NCBI GenBank assembly: GCA_964562165.1
Contig: CAZLRZ010000025.1
Location: forward strand, 1 to 12,721
DNA: 12,721 nt
Reading direction: 5' to 3'
From: JAKQLP01 sp964562165
GTDB taxonomy: Bacteria > Patescibacteriota > Dojkabacteria > B142 > OLB20
The position numbers and the translations under genes are program-made. The number at the start of each line of letters is the position of its first letter. The first letter of the stretch is position 1. Shown piece by piece: positions 1 to 6,387 of this stretch. The notes beneath the pieces are model-generated. The model ran no database searches. It had not been told where the DNA came from and saw nothing but the letters and a program-made list of their open reading frames with translations.

Positions 1-537
1 ATGGTAAAAATTACATATTTCGTCCATGGAACGACAACAGACAATGAAAAGCATATTTCATCTGGATGGGGAGATGTAGATATTTCAGAATTGGGAATTA
101 AGCAATCAGAGCAACTTATTGATCAAACCAAAGATAAACAATTCGATGCAGTATTTTGTTCGGATTTGATTCGCGCAGTTCATTCAGCAAAGATAACCTT
201 CGGCGAGAACATAATTATTGATCCAAGACTAAGAGAATGTAACTATGGTAGATACAATTCAAACCCATCATCAATAGTCGAGCCGTTACAAGAGCAAGCA
301 ATTAATACAGCATTCCCTGAGGGTGAAAGCTACGAGGACGTAAAAAAACGAATTAGCTCATTTTTAGAGGATCTTAAAAAAAATTATGACGGTAAACATA
401 TTGCCATAGTTGCTCATAAAGCCCCACAACTTGCCTTAGACGTTTTATTAAAAGGACAAACTTGGGAAGAAGCTTTCGCGCAAGATTGGAGAAAAGTTGG
501 TAAGTGGCAACCTGGCTGGGAGTATATTTTAAACTAA
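1..537 (+). CDS. Histidine phosphatase family protein with variant VHG motif
   Basis: 178-residue protein of the histidine phosphatase (phosphoglycerate mutase-like) superfamily. Members carry a phospho-histidine intermediate and hydrolyse or transfer phosphate on small molecules or proteins; the substrate here cannot be told. Visible landmarks: the N-terminal beta strand and catalytic His9 in YFVHGTTTDNE, Arg58 in CSDLIRAVHSAK, Glu79 in LRECNYG, and the second catalytic His139 in IVAHKAP. The usual RHG motif reads VHG, so the first phosphate-binding arginine is a valine; the other catalytic positions are kept. The ATG lies on the first base of the window; family members begin just before this strand, so the gene is probably complete, but upstream signals cannot be seen. 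The next gene follows after 18 bp. Superfamily assignment is firm, activity is inferred. Confidence 0.85.
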   Translation: MVKITYFVHGTTTDNEKHISSGWGDVDISELGIKQSEQLIDQTKDKQFDAVFCSDLIRAVHSAKITFGENIIIDPRLRECNYGRYNSNPSSIVEPLQEQAINTAFPEGESYEDVKKRISSFLEDLKKNYDGKHIAIVAHKAPQLALDVLLKGQTWEEAFAQDWRKVGKWQPGWEYILN

Positions 538-538
538 C

Positions 539-552
539 ACATTATATAATGT
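539..552. promoter_or_regulatory. Perfect 14-bp palindrome containing a consensus -10 hexamer
   Basis: ACATTATATAATGT is a perfect inverted repeat between two plus-strand genes. It contains TATAAT at 545-550, five bases before the ATG at 556. As a -10 box it would start transcription essentially at the initiation codon, giving a leaderless mRNA. No convincing -35 is visible. It could equally be an operator or a chance AT-rich palindrome. Confidence 0.4.
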
Positions 553-555
553 AAT

Positions 556-1149
556 ATGGAAATTTTATTGATTCTTGGAGCGATTGTTAATATTATCGGC
601 ATCTCATCCTATATTTTCAACACTCTAAAGGGACGCACAAAACCTAATAGGGTGACTTGGCTACTATGGTCAATAGCTCCAATGATCGCATTCTTTGCAG
701 CAATTTCGGAGGGCATAACTTGGGGAGCACTTCCAACTTTTATGTCCGGCTTTGGTCCTTTATTGGTTTTTATCTCTTCGTTTTTAAATAAAAATGCCTA
801 TTGGAAGCTAACCGCAACGGATTACATCTGTGGAGCAATGTCTGTAATTGCATTAATTCTTTGGGGGATAACAAAAGAGGCAAATCTGGCAATCATATTT
901 GCAATATTAAGTGATGGATTAGCCGCAATTCCAACAATTATAAAGGCAAGAAAGGACCCTTTTAGCGAAACTATTACTCCATACATTGTCGGTATGCTTT
1001 TTCAATCCTTAACTTTCTTAATGGTAAAAAATTGGGAATTCTCAGAATTTGGATTCAGCGCATATTTGATAATAGTAAACATAATAATAAGTTTAACCAT
1101 CATTATCACTAAGAGGCAAAACACAAAAAAGGCTCAAAAAGCTCTCTAG
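556..1149 (+). CDS. PQ-loop-like polytopic membrane protein
   Basis: 197-residue, very hydrophobic protein with about seven membrane helices (roughly residues 2-21, 33-50, 55-77, 86-105, 108-128, 140-157, 165-186) and a basic C-terminal tail. Two related segments stand out: YIFNTLKGRTKPNRVTWLLW (19-38) and a second around AIPTIIKARKDPFSETITPY (124-143). Each is helix, basic loop, T-P, next helix. This two-triple-helix-bundle layout resembles PQ-loop/SWEET-type transporters, but the proline-glutamine pair is not strictly present, so family membership is tentative and no substrate can be assigned. No SD precedes the ATG; a TATAAT inside a palindrome ends five bases upstream. It is convergent with the regulator gene that ends at 1251. 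Confidence 0.65.
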   Translation: MEILLILGAIVNIIGISSYIFNTLKGRTKPNRVTWLLWSIAPMIAFFAAISEGITWGALPTFMSGFGPLLVFISSFLNKNAYWKLTATDYICGAMSVIALILWGITKEANLAIIFAILSDGLAAIPTIIKARKDPFSETITPYIVGMLFQSLTFLMVKNWEFSEFGFSAYLIIVNIIISLTIIITKRQNTKKAQKAL

Positions 1150-1205
1150 GACTAAATTCAACAAAGATCAGTTACGAAAAAGCATCGCACACCCAATACA
1201 TAGGC

Positions 1206-1256
1206 CAATAGGTTATTATTCGAAGCGGCTATTAGCGCACCATTTAGAACCTATTG
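1206..1256. repeat. 9-bp inverted repeat between convergent genes
   Basis: CAATAGGTT (1206-1214) pairs perfectly with AACCTATTG (1248-1256) across a 33-base loop; the right arm overlaps the last codons of the minus-strand regulator. The gap between the two convergent genes (1150-1250) has no reading frame of note. There is no T-run, so a classical intrinsic terminator is not supported. It could still be a weak bidirectional transcription end or a remnant repeat. The same 9-mer recurs at 9636-9644. Confidence 0.35.
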
Positions 1257-2009
1257 TGTATAAAGAGATATTTCTTGACCTTCGGAAGCAATTTTATACT
1301 GTTCAACTTCACACAACAGTCTGGGTATATAGTTGATACCATTATTTTCCACCGTTGTAATAATTTGATCAATTATTTTTTTCTCATTTGCGGTCATTTT
1401 GGAAAAATTCGGATGCCTTAGAGGCAAATATTTGATATTTGGATAAACAAACTTTTTCGAGTTGATAAGTTCCAAGTCATTAGAATTTGCCAAATCGTTC
1501 ACAATTTGAGAATAATTTTTGACTACAGCTCCAAATTTGTTCTTTAAATAATTTAGGCCAAAAATAGGGGATCGATATTCTTTAAAATAATTAGCTTCAA
1601 TTAAAAACAATAAGTTCTGAACATTTACCTCTGTAAAATCTGGGTGTCCCAACAGGGCTCCCCAAGAATATATAAGAGATTCCTTCGCTTTCATAAATCC
1701 AGCTTCCTTATCAAACGACGAAAGAGGGTCTTTACTTACTAAATCTTTCATACTATGCCTAACATTGAAATTGACCGTATCTTCAGCTCGAAGTAAATCA
1801 TTTAAACTAATATTGTAATAATCAGCAAGCTTTTTGGCCTGCAGGAGGGTAATATCAGCCTTATTAGCTTCGATTTTTATTAAAGTCGGTCTAGACACAC
1901 CAATACGTTTTGAGATTTCTTCTTGAGAAAGATAGAACTTTTGTCTTAATTTCTTTAAGAAGCCACCGACTTTGGGATCTTCAGCCTTTTGTATTGTGAT
2001 TTTTCGCAT
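1251..2009 (-). CDS. XRE-family HTH regulator with C-terminal Panacea/SocA-like (DUF4065-like) domain
   Basis: 252-residue protein counted from the ATG at 2009. Residues about 15-75 form a Cro/CI-type helix-turn-helix (LSQEEISKRIGVSRPTLIKI, then a tail ending YYNISLNDLLR). Residues about 130-225 resemble the Panacea (DUF4065, SocA antitoxin-like) domain: NLLFLIEANYFKEY, a glycine-strand, FGAVVKNYSQIVNDL in place of the common YGPV segment, and IKYLPLRHPNFSKMTANEKK like the conserved KYLPLR-P-LS-LSA-E stretch. Panacea domains neutralise varied toxins encoded next door. The reading frame stays open 30 codons further upstream to 2099, but a TTGACA/TAACAT promoter (2032-2060) and the SD AAAGGAA (2018-2024, 8-base spacer) place the start at 2009. 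No toxin gene adjoins it, so it may be an orphan antitoxin or simply a regulator. Probably autoregulated. Confidence 0.85.
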   Translation of the reverse strand: MRKITIQKAEDPKVGGFLKKLRQKFYLSQEEISKRIGVSRPTLIKIEANKADITLLQAKKLADYYNISLNDLLRAEDTVNFNVRHSMKDLVSKDPLSSFDKEAGFMKAKESLIYSWGALLGHPDFTEVNVQNLLFLIEANYFKEYRSPIFGLNYLKNKFGAVVKNYSQIVNDLANSNDLELINSKKFVYPNIKYLPLRHPNFSKMTANEKKIIDQIITTVENNGINYIPRLLCEVEQYKIASEGQEISLYTQ

Positions 2010-2017
2010 TTGATAAA

Positions 2018-2024
2018 TTCCTTT
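2018..2024 (-). promoter_or_regulatory. Shine-Dalgarno site fixing the regulator start
   Basis: AAAGGAA on the minus strand lies eight bases before the ATG at 2009. It is the only clear purine-rich SD I see in front of any gene in the window, and it decides between the internal ATG and the longer frame beginning at 2099. Confidence 0.65.
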
Positions 2025-2031
2025 ACTAACC

Positions 2032-2060
2032 ATGTTAAAATATTTTACATAATATGTCAA
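2032..2060 (-). promoter_or_regulatory. Sigma70-type promoter of the XRE-Panacea gene
   Basis: On the minus strand a perfect TTGACA (2055-2060) is separated by 17 bases from TAACAT (2032-2037, four of six consensus positions). Transcription would start near 2025, just before the SD. This is downstream of the ATG at 2099, which excludes that start if the promoter is real. Confidence 0.6.
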
Positions 2061-2061
2061 A
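2043..2061. promoter_or_regulatory. Near-palindromic 19-bp operator candidate
   Basis: TTTTACATAATATGTCAAA (plus strand) is an inverted repeat with one mismatched pair around a central A at 2052; the core ACATA-A-TATGT is perfect. It covers the -35 and most of the spacer of the regulator promoter. This is a usual position for an XRE-type autorepressor site, and it may also influence the divergent gene at 2135. Function is inferred from position and symmetry only. Confidence 0.5.
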
Positions 2062-2134
2062 TCTCTATTGCCATTCAATTTAAAAAACATTATTATCAAA
2101 AATAGACATTATTTTGTATTTTATCTTCTAGAAA

Positions 2135-3031
2135 ATGCTTAAAAAATTATCAACACTTTTATTAACAGGAGCGTTTTTATTCCTCCTTTCCACCAAAACC
2201 GTTAGGGCAGAAGCCAGTCTTACACTTTCACCCGAGGAAATTACAGTTAAAGAAACAGACATTGGTAAAACCTATACAATAAAAGTTACCAACCCAACAG
2301 AGAAGGACATTTATGTTAAAGCCGAAGAAATATCAGTTACAAGACTATCTGGGGGCGATTTTGAAGTACAAAAAACTACTAAAGACTCTACCAAATCCCT
2401 TGAAATGTTTAAAGAGACATTTACGATCAAACCAAACGAAACAATAGAGCATAAAGTCAGGGTTAAGTTTTCTTCTAAGAACTTCGTCTCAGAATACCCA
2501 GGTATTCAATATTCACTGTATTCTGACAATTCCTTTAAAACAATGGTTAAAGACGATAAATATATTCCCTTTATAATCCAAAGCCTGTCGGGGGAATATA
2601 AAATGGATATTAATTTAGACATTACGAATCAAGATATTACATCCGACACCCTTATTCACGTACGAGCAGAAGTTGCCAATACAGGCAGTAAATTTTTTAC
2701 ACCAGAAGGCAAAATCTCAATCTACAAAGGCGGGACATTAATTACCGAGGTCGAAATCAACGACTTGCTACCCACCAGAATGTATCCAACTGATAATATT
2801 GTAATTGATAAAGACTTGACGATCTCTGACGAAAAACTAGACTCCGTAGGGGAATACACCGTAAAGTTCACAACAAAAAACGATTTGTTAGAAAAGGGCA
2901 AAACAATTGAAATGACATTTATGTTTGTTCCCAAACTAATTTATTACCTCGCAGGAGGCTTAGTAGCAGCTATTATCCTAGTTACTATTGTAATTTCAGT
3001 TATTCAAAAGAGAAAAAAGAGTTATAATTAA
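2135..3031 (+). CDS. Secreted, C-terminally membrane-anchored beta-sandwich protein (DUF916-like)
   Basis: 298-residue protein. Residues 1-25 are a signal peptide (KK, hydrophobic stretch, cleavage about at VRA-EA). An extracellular region of about 240 residues is rich in alternating beta-strand pattern: SLTLSPEEITVKETDIGKTY with a following VTNPTEKDIYVKA resembles the N-terminal Ig-like domain of DUF916/WxL-interacting proteins, and a second sandwich covers about 155-265. A single membrane helix (267-290) ends in the basic tail QKRKKSYN. The order signal, two beta domains, TM, Lys-rich tail matches that class, but sequence likeness is remote. It may bind peptidoglycan or another surface protein. 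The gene starts 125 bp from the divergent XRE-Panacea gene and ends 20 bp before tyrS. No SD; TATTTT lies at 2117-2122. Confidence 0.75.
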   Translation: MLKKLSTLLLTGAFLFLLSTKTVRAEASLTLSPEEITVKETDIGKTYTIKVTNPTEKDIYVKAEEISVTRLSGGDFEVQKTTKDSTKSLEMFKETFTIKPNETIEHKVRVKFSSKNFVSEYPGIQYSLYSDNSFKTMVKDDKYIPFIIQSLSGEYKMDINLDITNQDITSDTLIHVRAEVANTGSKFFTPEGKISIYKGGTLITEVEINDLLPTRMYPTDNIVIDKDLTISDEKLDSVGEYTVKFTTKNDLLEKGKTIEMTFMFVPKLIYYLAGGLVAAIILVTIVISVIQKRKKSYN

Positions 3032-3043
3032 CTTTAAAGTTAA
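3023..3043 (+). promoter_or_regulatory. TATAAT box and perfect 16-bp palindrome before tyrS
   Basis: TATAAT (3023-3028) overlaps the end of the preceding gene and would place a transcript start near 3035. It merges into TTAACTTTAAAGTTAA (3028-3043), a perfect inverted repeat. No convincing -35 is seen. The palindrome has no loop bases of its own and no T-run after it, so operator or chance AT-rich symmetry is more likely than a terminator. Confidence 0.35.
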
Positions 3044-3051
3044 AAATACAA

Positions 3052-4290
3052 ATGGATAATATTAAAATTGACACTTCAAAAGAAGCCCTCGATAAGTTCT
3101 TTGATGACAAAATCGAGGCCATTCTTCCATCAAAAGAAGAATTTAGAAAAGCACTAGAAAAAGGAGAAAGGCTAACTTTCTACATGGGCGCAGACGTTAC
3201 AGCCCCAAGACTTCATATAGGTCACACAATTCCTTTTTTAAAGATGTCACAACTGCAAAAGATGGGGCACAAAATAATCTTCCTAATTGGAGATTTCACA
3301 GGCAGAATAGGGGATCCAACAGATAAAAGCGCAGCTAGGCCAAAACTTTCTGATGAAGATATTGAAATTAACACAAAAGCATTTATCTCACAGATCAAAA
3401 CTATATTTGATTTTGACGATTCGCAAAATCCACCGGAAATAAAGTTTAATTCCGAATGGAATTCAAAATTAACTTTCACTGACGTAATTGAATTAGCTAG
3501 CAATTTCACTGTCCAGCAAATGATTGAAAGGGATATGTTCCAAAAGCGTTTAGGCGAAAACAAACCTATATACTTACACGAATTCCTATATCCTCTTATA
3601 CAAGGATACGATTCCGTAGCAATGAATGTAGATGCAGAATTCGGTGGAAGCGACCAAACCTTTAATATGTTAGCCGGCAGAACCTTAGTTAAAAATATAC
3701 TTAAAAAAGAGAAATTCATAATCACGATGAAGCTACTCTTATCAGCCGATGGCATCAACAAAATGAGCAAGAGCATTGGCAATTGCATATTTATTACTGA
3801 TTCAAATCACGAAAAATACGGAAAAATAATGTCCTTACCCGACAGCCTATTAGTCCATTATTACGAATTACTCACCGATTTCTCAAAAGACGAAATTGAA
3901 GCCCTCAAGTTGAGAATCAATACCAATCCAATGGAACAAAAGAAGGATTTGGCCTACAGAATCGTAGAGACCTATGATGGCAAAGAAAAGGCTGAAGAGG
4001 CGAAAAATGAATTTGAAAAAACCGTACAGAATAAAGAGATTCCAACAGACATTCCCACCTTTAATAAGATTGACCTTAAAAACTCACTAAATCCTGAAGG
4101 CTTGATTGCCTTAAAAGATCTTATCACCCAATTAGGCATGACCATGAGTAATAGTGAGGCAAAACGATTGATAGGCGAAAGCGCAGTCGAAGTTGATCAA
4201 CAAAAAATGTCCGACCCGAACGAATTAATTGATCCTGAAAAAATATCATTAATCAAAGTTGGGAAAAGGAACTGGAAAAAACTAATTTAA
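3052..4290 (+). CDS. tyrS: Tyrosyl-tRNA synthetase
   Basis: 412-residue cytoplasmic class Ic enzyme that charges tRNA-Tyr with tyrosine using ATP. Signature HIGH is intact at 55-58 (APRLHIGHT) and KMSKS is intact at 237-241 (NKMSKSIGN). The Rossmann core carries LIGDFTGRIGDPTDKS (78-93) and GGSDQTFNMLAGR (198-210), typical of the bacterial TyrS type with a canonical KMSKS loop. The C-terminal 60 residues (LGMTMSNSEAKRLI... onward) form an S4-like RNA-binding domain, so the enzyme is full length. No T-box leader is present: only 20 bp separate it from the preceding gene. It begins the long plus-strand cluster; the next, tiny gene starts 16 bp later. Confidence 0.97.
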   Translation: MDNIKIDTSKEALDKFFDDKIEAILPSKEEFRKALEKGERLTFYMGADVTAPRLHIGHTIPFLKMSQLQKMGHKIIFLIGDFTGRIGDPTDKSAARPKLSDEDIEINTKAFISQIKTIFDFDDSQNPPEIKFNSEWNSKLTFTDVIELASNFTVQQMIERDMFQKRLGENKPIYLHEFLYPLIQGYDSVAMNVDAEFGGSDQTFNMLAGRTLVKNILKKEKFIITMKLLLSADGINKMSKSIGNCIFITDSNHEKYGKIMSLPDSLLVHYYELLTDFSKDEIEALKLRINTNPMEQKKDLAYRIVETYDGKEKAEEAKNEFEKTVQNKEIPTDIPTFNKIDLKNSLNPEGLIALKDLITQLGMTMSNSEAKRLIGESAVEVDQQKMSDPNELIDPEKISLIKVGKRNWKKLI

Positions 4291-4306
4291 TTTTAAAGTC
4301 ATATAT

Positions 4307-4417
4307 ATGTCAATAATAGCTAACAAAACAAAAGGAACGAAAATAATTTGGTGGATTATTGCTATTACAATTATTTTCTCAATCGTTGCTGTACCACTAT
4401 TAGCAGTATTAGCGTAA
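4307..4417 (+). CDS. 36-residue single-pass membrane protein
   Basis: Small open frame filling the gap between tyrS and recG: it starts 16 bp after tyrS and stops 3 bp before the recG ATG, the spacing expected of a translated operon member. The product begins MSIIANKTKGTKIIWW, a short basic head, followed by one hydrophobic helix of about 23 residues ending PLLAVLA. It is most likely an inner-membrane peptide with the N-terminus inside. I do not recognise the family. It could be a real small protein or merely a translated spacer that couples recG translation; the basic-head plus helix design and lack of stop codons favour a real gene. Confidence 0.55.
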   Translation: MSIIANKTKGTKIIWWIIAITIIFSIVAVPLLAVLA

Positions 4418-4420
4418 AAA

Positions 4421-6379
4421 ATGGATATTAACGATCCGGTACAAATCCTGCCATTCATTGGTCCTAAGCAGGCTACAATACTAGAAAAACTTGAAGTTCG
4501 CACCATCTTTGACTTACTTAATCATTTTCCGTCCTACTATAAAGACTCATCAAAAATAGCAACACTAAGCGAGCTTGACCACGATACAAAAAAGACAGTT
4601 ATTGTAGAGGTGGTCGAAATTAAAAATATTCGACTACGAAACGGTAAGTTTATTCAAAAGGGAGTAGTAAAAGATGCGACAGGAGTATGTTCCGTGACTT
4701 GGTTCCATCAACCCTACATTACTAAGACGTTAAAACCGGGGATCGAAGTTATGCTTTCAGCGAAATTAAATCCAAAATCAACAAAGGCCGAAATTACTTC
4801 CCCTGAATACGAACTAATTAAAGCCCAAAACTTACATATGGGTAAAATCGTCCCGGTTTATCCATTAACAAAGGGTTTATCAGTAAAATGGTTACGAAAC
4901 CGCTTTGCATTTTTAATAGATCAAAAAGAACTTCTAAATAAAATTCCTGAAGACTTACCAAAAAGTATCGAAAAGGAAAGGGGACTAATAACTCCGGCAG
5001 AAGCATATTCATATATACATTTCCCTTCAAATATTGACGAAATAATCAACGCAAGAAAGCGTTTAGCATTTTCCGAATTGTTAAATATATATTTAAGGCT
5101 AAAAAAAGAACAACAAAAACGTCTAGAAGGAACTCCAGCAGATATAAAATATTCATTTTCTGATTTACAGGAGGAAATCTCAAAACTTCCCTTCAAGCTG
5201 ACAAAGAGCCAGATACAGGCTATAGATGAAATTGGAGCAGATTTTAATTCCAAAGTCCCAATGTATAGACTGCTTCAGGGAGATGTAGGGAGCGGGAAAA
5301 CAATTGTGGCATTACTAGCAGCCTTAACAGCTATCAAAAACGGATACCAAGTTGTTTTTTTAGTTCCAACATCAGTACTTGCAAAACAACATTTTGAAAC
5401 AGTCAATAAATTCTTTAAAAACATAAAGGTAAAACTTCTAATCTCAAATACCAAAGCAGATAAAGAGACCGAAGATGTTTATGAACTGATCATCGCAACC
5501 CATGCCATTTTTTACCATAAAGAAAAATATGTTAAGAATTTAGGTTTAGTAATCATTGATGAACAACACAGATTTGGAGTAGAACAACAAAAAGACTTAA
5601 TTGAATTTACCGGCAATAAACTCACTCCAGATGTTTTACATATGACGGCAACTCCAATCCCAAGAGCAATAGCCTTAACCCTTTTCGGAGACATTTCGGT
5701 TTCAATTATAGAAAAACCCGAAGGCAGAATTATACCTAATACTAAAATCGTCCCTTTATCAAAAAAAGAAGACTCATATAGTTGGATACAAAAACAGGTC
5801 CAGAGTGGGGGACAGGTCTTTTGGATTTGCCCGTTGATTGAAGAGAATACCGAAAACCCAACTGATTTAACCAATGTAAACGAACTTTACAGTTCGTTAC
5901 AAAAAGTATTCCCTAAGCTCACAATCGGCTTATTACACGGAAAAATCAAAGAAGACAAAAAACAGGCAATTCTAGAAGAATTTCATCAAAACAAAATTCA
6001 AATACTAGTTTCAACTACAGTTGTCGAAGTCGGGATTGATGTCCCGAACGCAAATATAATAATAATCGAGAATGCAGATCGCTACGGACTTGCTCAATTG
6101 CACCAACTAAGGGGTAGAGTAGGGCGTAATAATCAAGAATCCTGGTGCCTTTTATACACCAATCTCGAAGATAATCCGGTAGTTATTAATAGGTTAAAGT
6201 TTTTCTCGAAAGAATCCGAAGGAATTAAAATCGCGGAATTCGACCTCCAAACAAGGGGTCCGGGTGAAGTATATGGCACAATTCAATCGGGTATTCCAAA
6301 ATTAAAAATCGCCAATTTTGGTAACAGCGAATTCCTCAAGGAGGTTCATACGGTTGCTAAACAAATTTTAAATGATTAA
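4421..6379 (+). CDS. recG: ATP-dependent DNA helicase RecG
   Basis: 652-residue superfamily 2 helicase, slightly shorter than the usual 680-700, that remodels stalled replication forks and Holliday junctions. An N-terminal helix-hairpin and OB-fold wedge region (about 1-150) starts with ILPFIGPKQATILEKL and HFPSYY, standard for RecG. Helicase motifs follow in order: Walker A GDVGSGKT (287-294), DEQH box (380-383), TATPIPRAIAL (409-419), VEVGIDVPNA (535-544), and QLRGRVGR (562-569). The C-terminal RecG-specific TRG-type segment is present as FDLQTRGPGEVYGT. No catalytic residue appears lost. The ATG sits 3 bp after the 36-residue frame, without an SD, suggesting translational coupling. The next gene (uppP) starts 8 bp after its stop. 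Confidence 0.96.
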   Translation: MDINDPVQILPFIGPKQATILEKLEVRTIFDLLNHFPSYYKDSSKIATLSELDHDTKKTVIVEVVEIKNIRLRNGKFIQKGVVKDATGVCSVTWFHQPYITKTLKPGIEVMLSAKLNPKSTKAEITSPEYELIKAQNLHMGKIVPVYPLTKGLSVKWLRNRFAFLIDQKELLNKIPEDLPKSIEKERGLITPAEAYSYIHFPSNIDEIINARKRLAFSELLNIYLRLKKEQQKRLEGTPADIKYSFSDLQEEISKLPFKLTKSQIQAIDEIGADFNSKVPMYRLLQGDVGSGKTIVALLAALTAIKNGYQVVFLVPTSVLAKQHFETVNKFFKNIKVKLLISNTKADKETEDVYELIIATHAIFYHKEKYVKNLGLVIIDEQHRFGVEQQKDLIEFTGNKLTPDVLHMTATPIPRAIALTLFGDISVSIIEKPEGRIIPNTKIVPLSKKEDSYSWIQKQVQSGGQVFWICPLIEENTENPTDLTNVNELYSSLQKVFPKLTIGLLHGKIKEDKKQAILEEFHQNKIQILVSTTVVEVGIDVPNANIIIIENADRYGLAQLHQLRGRVGRNNQESWCLLYTNLEDNPVVINRLKFFSKESEGIKIAEFDLQTRGPGEVYGTIQSGIPKLKIANFGNSEFLKEVHTVAKQILND

Positions 6380-6387
6380 TATTAAAT

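Noticed and set aside
1150..1250. Possible tRNA or toxin gene between the convergent genes
   Set aside because: No cloverleaf, no GGTTCGA T-loop in a proper context and no reading frame of useful length; only a 9-bp inverted repeat is seen.
2010..2099. Thirty extra N-terminal codons on the regulator (start at 2099)
   Set aside because: They lie across a good TTGACA/TAACAT promoter; an SD sits before the ATG at 2009; and the added residues have no domain character.
3028..3043. Terminator between the surface protein and tyrS
   Set aside because: The palindrome is perfect but all AT-rich, lacks a proper loop and has no following T-run.
3032..3051. T-box or riboswitch leader for tyrS
   Set aside because: Only 20 bases separate it from the preceding gene, far too short.
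3222..3788. 188-codon antisense frame within tyrS
   Set aside because: It lies wholly inside an unmistakable tyrS and has no domain pattern; similar antisense frames within recG (5512-5874), uppP (6687-7016), rsmD (7649-8071) and the surface gene (10305-10637) were dropped for the same reason.
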